In this document: one piece after another, positions 6,896 to 13,358 of the stretch | How the letters are laid out: every line of letters starts with the position of its first letter | How positions within the stretch are numbered: the first letter of the stretch is position 1 | NCBI GenBank assembly: GCA_900772835.1 | Contig: CAAGSA010000038.1 | Location: 1-24,270, forward strand | Source of the DNA: an uncultured Prevotella sp. | GTDB lineage: Bacteria; Bacteroidota; Bacteroidia; Bacteroidales; Bacteroidaceae | Length of the DNA stretch: 24,270 nt | Direction of reading: 5' to 3' | Made by a program: the position numbers and the translations under genes | The notes under the pieces: model-generated | What the model saw: only the letters and a program-made list of their open reading frames with translations | Told to the model about the DNA's origin: nothing | Databases searched by the model: none

Positions 6896-8290
6896 ATGAA
6901 ATGCTTAAAAACCATACTCTTGTTCATCCTGCCCGTGATGATGCTGATGTCAGCAGGAACGGAGTCGTCTGCGCCGAAGAAGAAATATCCCGGAAAGAAA
7001 ACATATATGTTCAGAGTGCAGCTGCGCGACAAGTCCGGCACGCCATACTCTCTCGCCCGACCCTCAGCCTATCTTTCGCAAAAGGCAATAGAGCGACGAG
7101 CGAGACAGCACATAGCCATAGACTCCACCGACCTGCCCGTAAGTATGCAGTATGAAAAAATGTTGGAGAAACAGGGAACAAGCGTCGTGAGCAAGTCGAA
7201 ATGGAACAATACCGTCGTTGTCATGACCTCCGACACGCTGGCGGCAAACAAGCTGAAGCAGCTGCCCTTCGTCGTGGAAGTAAGAAAAGTGTGGACGTCG
7301 CCCGACTCCATAACCCTTGAGAAGCCGCGCCCCCAATACCACAAGGAGCTTGTGCTCCACGACACCGTAGACAGCCACAGCGCCACCCAGGAGCAGCTGG
7401 CGATGCTAGGCGGACAAACGCTCCACAGCCAGGGCTACAGAGGAAAGGGCATGACCATAGCCGTGCTCGATGCCGGCTTTACCAACGCCGACCTCATACC
7501 AGCCTTCATCAATGCAAACATAGTAGGCTTTCAGGACTTCGTCGTGCCCTCACGGGGCAAGATGTTCAACTCCTCAACCCACGGCACACAGGTCCTCTCC
7601 ACGATGGCTGTCAATGTGCCCGACGTGTATGTGGGCGCAGCACCCGAAGCAAGCTATTGGCTGCTCAGATGCGAAGACCAGCAGTCGGAGCAGCCCGTGG
7701 AAGAAGACTACTGGGCTGCAGCAGCCGAATATGCCGACAGCGTGGGAGTTGACGTTATAAACAGTTCGCTCGGCTTCTATGAATACGACAATCCTGCCGA
7801 CAGCTACCACTACTGGCAGCAGGACGGCAAGACCGCCCTCATTTCCCGCACGGCATCCATGCTTGCAGGCAAGGGCATAGTGCATGTGAACAGTTGCGGC
7901 AACGAGGGCATGGTGGCATGGAAGAAGATAAGTTTCCCTTCCGACGCCACCGACATTCTCAGCGTCGGCGCCGTTACGCCGATGCGCAAGAACGCCTCCT
8001 TCTGCAGCCTCGGTCCCTCCGCCGACGGCAGGGTGAAGCCCGACGTCATGGCACAGGGCAGCCCGACGATGGTCGTCACCGAGCGCGGCACGATAAGCAG
8101 CGACATGGGCACCTCCTTTGCCTCGCCCCTCATAGCCGGCATGACAGCCTGCCTATGGCAGAAATTCCCATCCATGACAGCCCTCCAGCTGATGGATATG
8201 ATCCGCAGGAGCGGAAGCAACGTGGCGCATCCCGACAACGTATATGGCTACGGCATACCGGACTTCGGCAGCATACGTGGCGATGAATGA
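6896..8290 (+). CDS. Secreted subtilisin-like serine protease (S8 family)
   Basis: The open frame extends upstream into folA, but the start at 6896 is preferred. It gives MKCLKTILLFILPVMMLMSAG, a clear signal peptide, and leaves a 16-base gap after folA. The mature part has an N-terminal region (about 25-180) that may be a propeptide, then the subtilase domain. The catalytic triad is Asp192 (AVLDAGF), His229 (SSTHGTQV) and Ser407 (MGTSFASPL), with the oxyanion Asn336 in NSCGNEG. All residues needed for activity are present. There is no lipobox, and the C-terminus ends at residue 464 right after the catalytic domain with no obvious sorting tail, so a periplasmic or released enzyme is likely. 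The gene sits between folA and xseA on one strand. Its substrate is unknown. Confidence 0.92.
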   Translation: MKCLKTILLFILPVMMLMSAGTESSAPKKKYPGKKTYMFRVQLRDKSGTPYSLARPSAYLSQKAIERRARQHIAIDSTDLPVSMQYEKMLEKQGTSVVSKSKWNNTVVVMTSDTLAANKLKQLPFVVEVRKVWTSPDSITLEKPRPQYHKELVLHDTVDSHSATQEQLAMLGGQTLHSQGYRGKGMTIAVLDAGFTNADLIPAFINANIVGFQDFVVPSRGKMFNSSTHGTQVLSTMAVNVPDVYVGAAPEASYWLLRCEDQQSEQPVEEDYWAAAAEYADSVGVDVINSSLGFYEYDNPADSYHYWQQDGKTALISRTASMLAGKGIVHVNSCGNEGMVAWKKISFPSDATDILSVGAVTPMRKNASFCSLGPSADGRVKPDVMAQGSPTMVVTERGTISSDMGTSFASPLIAGMTACLWQKFPSMTALQLMDMIRRSGSNVAHPDNVYGYGIPDFGSIRGDE

Positions 8291-8311
8291 TTATATGAGA
8301 AACAAAACAGC

Positions 8312-8317
8312 AGGAGG
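8312..8317 (+). promoter_or_regulatory. Shine-Dalgarno sequence AGGAGG deciding the xseA start
   Basis: AGGAGG lies seven bases before ATG at 8325. Earlier in-frame ATGs at 8244, 8283 and 8295 lack this signal, and the first two overlap the protease gene. Strong Shine-Dalgarno sites are uncommon in Bacteroidetes, so this one is noteworthy. Confidence 0.6.
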
Positions 8318-8324
8318 AAAGAGA

Positions 8325-9623
8325 ATGACCCAAAGCCACTATACATTATTCGAGCTGAACAGACTCGTCCGACAGTCTATAGAACTCTCCATGCAAGGTG
8401 AGTTCTGGGTTGAGGCTGAGCTGAGCGAGGCTCGCGAGAACAACGGCCACTGCTATATGTCGCTCGTGCAGAAAGACGAGACAGGCAACACTCCCCTGGC
8501 AAAAGCCTCCGCCAAATGCTGGCGCTCCAGTTGGCTGCCGCTCAGACAGAAGTTCGAGAAAGCCACGGGGATGAAAGTCAGTCCCGGCATGAAGGTACTA
8601 CTGAAGGTCTATCCGCAGTTTCACGAAGCCTTCGGCTTCTCCTGGATAGTGGTCGACATAGACCCCACCTACACCCTCGGCGACATGGCGCGCCGCCGCA
8701 TGGAGATAATACGGAAACTTGAAGAAGAAGGCGTGCTGGAGCTTAACAAGCAGCTCCCCCTGCCCATGTTCACACAGCGCATAGCCGTGGTGTCGAGCCC
8801 TACGGCAGCCGGCTACGGCGACTTCCGCGACCAGCTGCAGACCAACCTCTACGGCTACCGGTTCTGCATAACCCTCTTCCCAGCCACGATGCAGGGCGAA
8901 GGCGTGGAGCAGAGCGTCGTCGGCGTGCTCAACGATATTTATCAGCGTGAGGCTGATTTCGACTGCGTGGTGATAATCCGTGGCGGCGGAGCCAGCAGCG
9001 ACCTCTCCGGCTTCGACTCCCTTGCCCTTGCCGAGAACGTGGCAAACTTCCCCCTGCCCGTCATTGCCGGCATCGGACACGAGCGCGATGAGACTGTGGT
9101 AGACATCGTGGCGCACACGAGCGTAAAGACCCCCACGGCGGCGGCAGCCCTGCTGATAGACAATCTGCACAGTGTAGACCAGCTCCTCTCCGACATGCGC
9201 CAGCGCATATATAACAGCGTGCGCCTCAAGATGCAGGCAGAGCAGCAGCGCCTATCGCGCCTATCGCAAGTCATACCAACCCTGTTCTCGCTCGTCAGCA
9301 CACGCCAGCTCTCGCGCATCGACGCTCTCTCGCAGCGCCTCCTCTCCGCGGCGCAGCAGCTGGTGGCGGAAAGCAAGGGCAAAACGCAACTCATGGCAGA
9401 GCGCATACCGGCAGCAGTAGGCAGACGACTCTCCGACGAGCAGCACCGTCTCGCCCTGTTGTCGCAGAGCGTAAAGGCTCTCGACCCCCAGCTCATCCTC
9501 GACCGCGGCTACTCCATAACCCTGCTCAACGGAAAAGCTGTAAGAAGCAGCCACACGCTTGCCCCCGGCGACGAACTCTACACGAGATTTGCAGAAGGCG
9601 AAGTGAAGTCGGTAGTGGAATGA
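8325..9623 (+). CDS. xseA: Exodeoxyribonuclease VII large subunit
   Basis: XseA is the catalytic subunit of exonuclease VII, which degrades single-stranded DNA in both directions together with several copies of XseB. From the start at 8325, supported by AGGAGG just upstream, the protein has 432 residues. The N-terminal OB-fold covers about 5-115 (WVEAELSEARENNGHCYMSL). The catalytic domain follows with VVSSPTAAGYGDF (155-167), LFPATMQGEG (184-193), VIIRGGGASSDLSGFDS (217-232) and AGIGHERDETVVDIVAHTSVKTPTAAA (248-274). A long alpha-helical region (about 280-390), expected to bind XseB, and a short C-terminal segment containing LDRGYSI complete it. The gene starts 34 bases after the protease stop, and xseB follows it directly. 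Confidence 0.96.
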   Translation: MTQSHYTLFELNRLVRQSIELSMQGEFWVEAELSEARENNGHCYMSLVQKDETGNTPLAKASAKCWRSSWLPLRQKFEKATGMKVSPGMKVLLKVYPQFHEAFGFSWIVVDIDPTYTLGDMARRRMEIIRKLEEEGVLELNKQLPLPMFTQRIAVVSSPTAAGYGDFRDQLQTNLYGYRFCITLFPATMQGEGVEQSVVGVLNDIYQREADFDCVVIIRGGGASSDLSGFDSLALAENVANFPLPVIAGIGHERDETVVDIVAHTSVKTPTAAAALLIDNLHSVDQLLSDMRQRIYNSVRLKMQAEQQRLSRLSQVIPTLFSLVSTRQLSRIDALSQRLLSAAQQLVAESKGKTQLMAERIPAAVGRRLSDEQHRLALLSQSVKALDPQLILDRGYSITLLNGKAVRSSHTLAPGDELYTRFAEGEVKSVVE

Positions 9624-9672
9624 CAAAATCAGCATAAGGAAAAAAGTGAAACAAAACAGCAAACGACAATAT

Positions 9673-9861
9673 ATGGAACAGAACTTCAACTATGAGCGTG
9701 CAATGGCGCAGCTTTCTGACATCGTGAAGAAGATGGAGTCGGGAGAACTCGACATCGACTCTCTTTGCCAACAGCTCAAGACGGCAAAGCAGCTGATAAG
9801 GCAATGTAGGGACAAACTGACGAAGACCGACGAGGAAATAAAGAAGCTGCTTGAGGAATAG
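9673..9861 (+). CDS. xseB: Exodeoxyribonuclease VII small subunit
   Basis: This 62-residue helical protein starts MEQNFNYERAMAQLSDIVKKMESGELDID, the usual XseB pattern (YExA...L..IV..LE.G...L). The start at 9673 fits family length. An earlier ATG at 9646 would add nine unusual residues and lies closer to the xseA stop. XseB copies coat the long helices of XseA to form exonuclease VII. The gene lies 49 bases after xseA. No clear hairpin terminator follows before the ilvE promoter. Confidence 0.92.
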   Translation: MEQNFNYERAMAQLSDIVKKMESGELDIDSLCQQLKTAKQLIRQCRDKLTKTDEEIKKLLEE

Positions 9862-9951
9862 AAAGCCCACCTCAGATGGCACGGATTCCGGTGGAAGTAG
9901 TTAATAATAGTTGTATAAACCCACTAACTTTACATTTTCCACCTTATTTTA

Positions 9952-9982
9952 TTGCAGAAGAACAATATTCTTATTACTTTTG
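9952..9982 (+). promoter_or_regulatory. Promoter of ilvE
   Basis: TTG at 9952-9954 (within TTTTATTG) and TACTTTTG at 9975-9982 match the Bacteroidetes -33 and -7 boxes with a 20-base spacer. The ilvE ATG is 27 bases beyond the -7 box, giving a short leader. Confidence 0.65.
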
Positions 9983-10009
9983 CCTACAATAACTTTAAAA
10001 ATATACATT

Positions 10010-11032
10010 ATGAAAGATTTGGATTGGTCAAATTTAGGCTTTGGATACAGACGTACAGACTATAACGTACGTTGTTATTATCGTGACGGCAAGTGGGGAG
10101 AGATAGAAGTCTGCTCCGACGAATACCTCAACCTGCACATGGCGGCAACCTGTCTGCACTACGGACAGGAAGCGTTCGAGGGACTCAAGGCGTTCCGTTG
10201 CCCCGACGGCAAGGTACGCGTGTTCCGTATGGACGAGAATGCAGCACGCCTGCAGTCCACATGCCGCGGCATCCTGATGCCAGAAGTGTCAACAGAACTG
10301 TTTGAGGAAATGGTAACAAAGGTAGTACGCCTCAACCAGGAGTACATCCCTACATACGAGAGCGGAGCATCACTCTACATCCGTCCGCTGCTCATCGGTA
10401 CAAGCGCACAGGTAGGTGTGCATCCGGCAAGCGAGTATGTGTTCATCATCTTCGTAACACCGGTAGGCCCATACTTCAAGGGCGGTTTCTCAACAAACCC
10501 ATACGTCATCATCCGCGACTTCGACCGCTCAGCACCTCTGGGCACAGGTAAGTACAAAGTGGGAGGAAACTACGCAGCCTCAATGCAGGCAAACCATCTC
10601 GCCCACGAGAAAGGCTACGCTTGCGAGTTCTATCTCGACGCAAAAGAGAAGAAATACATGGATGAGTGCGGAGCGGCAAACTTCTTCGGTATCAAGAACA
10701 ACACCTACGTTACACCTAAGTCAACATCCATCCTGCCAAGTATCACCAACAAGAGCCTTATGCAGCTTGCAGAAGATTTCGGCATGAAGGTAGAGCGCCG
10801 TCAGATTCCGGAGGAAGAGCTTGAGACATTCGAAGAGGCAGGAGCATGCGGCACAGCAGCCGTCATCAGCCCTATCTCATACATCGACGACCTCGACACG
10901 GGCAAGCGCTTCACGTTCAGCAAGGACGGCAAGCCGGGACCTATCTCGCACAAGCTCTATACACACCTGCGCAACATCCAGTACGGCATAGAGCCCGACA
11001 CACACGGATGGACAAAGGTTGTTATCGACTAA
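10010..11032 (+). CDS. ilvE: Branched-chain amino-acid aminotransferase (class IV PLP enzyme)
   Basis: IlvE performs the last step of valine, leucine and isoleucine synthesis and the first step of their breakdown, using pyridoxal phosphate and glutamate. The start at 10010 (MKDLDWSNLGFGY) is preferred because the upstream extension to 9911 would run through the promoter. The length of 340 residues is normal for the longer, BCAT2-like branch. The PLP lysine is expected to be Lys183 in GTGKYKVGGNYAAS. Other signatures are HYGQEAFEGLKAFR (50-63), LYIRPLLIGT (122-131), and DECGAANFFGI (218-228), where the family cofactor loop lies. The C-terminal CGTAAVISPI stretch is also typical. The gene has its own promoter and stands apart from its neighbours. 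No other branched-chain pathway genes lie in the window. Confidence 0.97.
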   Translation: MKDLDWSNLGFGYRRTDYNVRCYYRDGKWGEIEVCSDEYLNLHMAATCLHYGQEAFEGLKAFRCPDGKVRVFRMDENAARLQSTCRGILMPEVSTELFEEMVTKVVRLNQEYIPTYESGASLYIRPLLIGTSAQVGVHPASEYVFIIFVTPVGPYFKGGFSTNPYVIIRDFDRSAPLGTGKYKVGGNYAASMQANHLAHEKGYACEFYLDAKEKKYMDECGAANFFGIKNNTYVTPKSTSILPSITNKSLMQLAEDFGMKVERRQIPEEELETFEEAGACGTAAVISPISYIDDLDTGKRFTFSKDGKPGPISHKLYTHLRNIQYGIEPDTHGWTKVVID

Positions 11033-11054
11033 GAGATAAAACCAGAATTATATA

Positions 11055-11156
11055 AAAGCAAAAATACATGAGGCAGAAGTCCGGCAACGGCTTTTGGAAC
11101 GTGGCTAAACACATACACGCACACACAATTCCCCCGGCTTCCTGTATTTTTGCTTT
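11055..11156. repeat. Long inverted repeat between ilvE and trmB
   Basis: AAAGCAAAAATACA (11055-11068) is perfectly inverted as TGTATTTTTGCTTT (11143-11156). Inside, GAAGTCCGG (11076-11084) pairs with CCGGCTTC (11134-11141) except for one bulged T. The middle (11085-11133) is a 49-base loop. Each outer arm contains TATTTTTG pointing outward (11145-11152 on plus; 11066 to 11059 on minus), which matches the -7 consensus. It may be an RNA hairpin ending ilvE transcription, a leader structure for trmB, or a small mobile or invertible element. Confidence 0.7.
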
Positions 11157-11169
11157 GTTCTTATCAGCA

Positions 11170-11188
11170 GGGGCATTATCGCAGCCCC
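11170..11188 (+). other. Small GC-rich hairpin in the trmB leader
   Basis: GGGGC (11170-11174) pairs with GCCCC (11184-11188) across a nine-base loop. It lies 24 bases before the trmB ATG. No T-run follows, so it is not a normal terminator. It could affect translation of trmB. Confidence 0.4.
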
Positions 11189-11212
11189 CTAACACGCACT
11201 TAAAAACAATAA

Positions 11213-11983
11213 ATGAGTAAAGGAAAACTACAGAAATTCGCAGAGATGGAAACGTTCAAGAACGTCTTCCAGTACCCATATTCAGTAATGGAAAACGTGC
11301 CGTTCGAGATGAAAGGAAAGTGGCGCGAGGAATATTTCCACAACGACAACCCCATCGTGCTTGAGCTCGGCTGCGGCAAAGGAGAATATACCGTCGGACT
11401 GGCACGCATGTTCCCAGGCCTGAACTTCATCGGCGTAGACATCAAGGGAGCACGCATGCACACAGGAGCAAAGCAGGCTCTCGAAGAAGAACTGTCCAAC
11501 GCTGCCTTCCTGCGCACCAACATCGAAATCATAGACCGTTTCTTCGATCCCGGCGAAGTGCAGGAGATATGGCTCACCTTCAGCGACCCGCAGATGAAAA
11601 ATCCGCGCAAAAGGCTCACAAGCACATATTTCATGGAGCGCTACCGCCGCTTCCTCGTAGACGGAGGACTGGTGCATCTGAAGACAGACTCCAACTTCCT
11701 TTACACCTACACGAAATACATGGTGGAGAAAAACAACCTGCCACTGCTCGTGGCAACAGAAGACCTCTACCACGACGACACCCTCGACGAAGCCACACGC
11801 AGCATACTATCCATCCACACATACTACGAAAACCAGTGGATAGAGCGCGGACTGAACATAAAATACATGAAGTTCCGTCTGCCGGCAGAAGGCAGGCTCG
11901 AAGAGTCGGACATAGAAATACCGCTCGACGAATACCGCAGCTACAAGCGCACCAAGCGCAGCGCAAAAGACACCGCAAAATAG
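11213..11983 (+). CDS. trmB: tRNA (guanine-N7)-methyltransferase
   Basis: TrmB makes 7-methylguanosine at position 46 of tRNA with S-adenosylmethionine. The SAM site is VLELGCGKGEYT (49-60), followed by FIGVDIKGARM (72-82). The family signature is LTFSDPQMKNPRKRLTSTYF (121-140), the counterpart of FPDPWPKKRHxKRR in E. coli, and LVHLKTDSNFLY lies further on. The 256-residue length and the YYENQW segment near the C-terminus (about 204-209) are normal. The tail is rich in basic residues (YKRTKRSAKDTAK), suited to tRNA binding. The gene lies behind the inverted repeat, and the Mrp ATPase gene follows 51 bases downstream on the same strand with no terminator between them. Confidence 0.96.
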   Translation: MSKGKLQKFAEMETFKNVFQYPYSVMENVPFEMKGKWREEYFHNDNPIVLELGCGKGEYTVGLARMFPGLNFIGVDIKGARMHTGAKQALEEELSNAAFLRTNIEIIDRFFDPGEVQEIWLTFSDPQMKNPRKRLTSTYFMERYRRFLVDGGLVHLKTDSNFLYTYTKYMVEKNNLPLLVATEDLYHDDTLDEATRSILSIHTYYENQWIERGLNIKYMKFRLPAEGRLEESDIEIPLDEYRSYKRTKRSAKDTAK

Positions 11984-12034
11984 CATAAAGCCAGAAAAGG
12001 CAAGAATATAACGGAAAATAATATATAAAACATA

Positions 12035-13159
12035 ATGACACTATATCCGAAACTCATAATGGATGCGCTCGCCACGGTGACGTATCCCGGAACAAAGAAA
12101 AACCTCGTGGAGAGCGACATGGTGGCAGACAACCTGCGCATCAGCGGAAACCACGTCTCCTTCTCGCTCATCTTCCCACGCGACACCGACCCCTTCCTCA
12201 AGTCAACCGTAAAGGCAGCAGAAGCCGCAATACGCTACAACGTGAACAAAAACGAAGGCGAAGGCTGCGGCAGCCAGGTGGAGATAGACATAACGCTCGA
12301 ATACAAGTCGAAGCCAAGGCCCGAAGTGGGCAAACTGCTGCCACAGGTGAAAAACGTGATAGCCGTGAGCTCCGGAAAAGGTGGAGTGGGCAAGAGCACC
12401 GTATCCGCCAACCTCGCCATCGCGCTGGCACGCCTCGGCTACAGAGTGGGACTACTCGACACCGACATCTTCGGACCATCCATGCCAAAGATGTTCGACG
12501 TGGAAGACGCACGACCTTATGCCGTAGACGTTGACGGGCGAAAACTCATAGAACCAATAGAGAAATACGGCGTCCGACTGCTCAGCATCGGATTCTTCGT
12601 AAATCCCGAAACGGCAACACTATGGCGAGGAGGAATGGCGTCAAACGCACTCAAGCAGCTCATCGCCGACGCCAACTGGGGCGAACTCGACTACTTCATA
12701 CTCGACACACCGCCCGGCACGAGCGACATACACCTCACCCTGCTGCAGACTCTCGCCATAACAGGAGCCATCATCGTCAGCACACCGCAGAGCGTAGCGC
12801 TCGCCGATGCACGCAAGGGTATCGACATGTATCAGAACGACAAGGTAAACGTGCCGATTCTCGGTATGGTAGAGAACATGGCATGGTTCACGCCTGCCGA
12901 ACTGCCCGAAAACAAATACTACATCTTCGGCAAGGAAGGCTGCAAGCAACTCGCCAAGGAGCTCAACATACCGCTGCTCGCACAGATTCCGCTCGTGCAG
13001 AGCATCTGCGAAGACGGCGACAAAGGCATGCCCGCAGCATGCCACCCCGAGAGCATCACCGGGCAGGCATTCCTGAACCTCGCACAGGCAACCGTGACGA
13101 TGGTAAACCGACGCAACAAGGAACAGCCGAAAACGAAGATCGTGGAGGTGAAAGAATAG
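12035..13159 (+). CDS. mrp: Mrp/ApbC (NBP35-like) P-loop ATPase, iron-sulfur cluster carrier family
   Basis: The family carries or delivers iron-sulfur clusters to apo-proteins. The N-terminal 90 residues look like the MIP18/DUF59 domain. The ATPase domain starts with the deviant Walker A SSGKGGVGKST (112-122), then LLDTDIFGPSMP (140-151), the DTPPGTSDIHL block (224-234) and STPQSVALADARKG (249-262). In many members a CxxC pair follows GMVENM and holds the cluster. Here the segment reads GMVENMAWFTPAELPENKYYIFG (277-299), with only Cys303 nearby, so the classic ligand pair is missing. I recall similar sequences in other Bacteroidetes, so this may be a lineage trait. The length of 374 residues is normal. 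A strong terminator lies about 57 bases after the stop codon. Confidence 0.92.
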   Translation: MTLYPKLIMDALATVTYPGTKKNLVESDMVADNLRISGNHVSFSLIFPRDTDPFLKSTVKAAEAAIRYNVNKNEGEGCGSQVEIDITLEYKSKPRPEVGKLLPQVKNVIAVSSGKGGVGKSTVSANLAIALARLGYRVGLLDTDIFGPSMPKMFDVEDARPYAVDVDGRKLIEPIEKYGVRLLSIGFFVNPETATLWRGGMASNALKQLIADANWGELDYFILDTPPGTSDIHLTLLQTLAITGAIIVSTPQSVALADARKGIDMYQNDKVNVPILGMVENMAWFTPAELPENKYYIFGKEGCKQLAKELNIPLLAQIPLVQSICEDGDKGMPAACHPESITGQAFLNLAQATVTMVNRRNKEQPKTKIVEVKE

Positions 13160-13216
13160 TATAAAACAGTTTATAATGTTTATAATGTTAAAGTTAAATT
13201 TTTAAGTTTATCATGG

Positions 13217-13248
13217 AGTCCTGGCTTGTGAAAGTCGGGGCTTTTTTT
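13217..13248 (+). terminator. Rho-independent terminator of the trmB-mrp unit
   Basis: AGTCCTGGCTT (13217-13227) pairs with AAGTCGGGGCT (13232-13242), using a few G-U pairs, across the loop GTGA. A run of seven T at 13242-13248 follows. Confidence 0.85.
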
Positions 13249-13249
13249 A

Positions 13250-13268
13250 TATGCTCGTGCCGAGCATA
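13250..13268. other. Short perfect hairpin between two terminators
   Basis: TATGCTCG (13250-13257) and CGAGCATA (13261-13268) form a perfect 8-base stem with loop TGC. It sits between the plus-strand and minus-strand terminators and may strengthen either of them or be a protein-binding palindrome. Confidence 0.5.
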
Positions 13269-13269
13269 C

Positions 13270-13309
13270 AAAAAATCCCCGGACCGGCAACTGTTGCACG
13301 GTTCGGGGA
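13270..13309 (-). terminator. Rho-independent terminator of the pectinesterase gene
   Basis: On the minus strand the stem formed by 13299-13309 and 13276-13286 (TCCCCGAACCG pairing with CGGTCCGGGGA) has 11 pairs, including one G-U. An inner GCAAC/GTTGC may add to it. Six T follow (complement of A 13270-13275). It lies 49 bases after the pectinesterase stop codon. Confidence 0.85.
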
Positions 13310-13358
13310 ATTTACTCGATTTGATATAATAAACTAACTAATAATCCTGTTCTTGCAC

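Noticed and set aside
9862..9909. Possible terminator after xseB
   Set aside because: Only a weak CCACC/GGTGG pairing with a large loop and no T-run is present.
9911..10009. Upstream start of ilvE
   Set aside because: The extra 33 residues run through the -33 and -7 boxes and do not resemble the aminotransferase N-terminus.
12622..13164. 180-residue open frame in another frame of mrp
   Set aside because: Arg/His/Thr-rich composition and full overlap with the Mrp ATPase mark it as a shadow.
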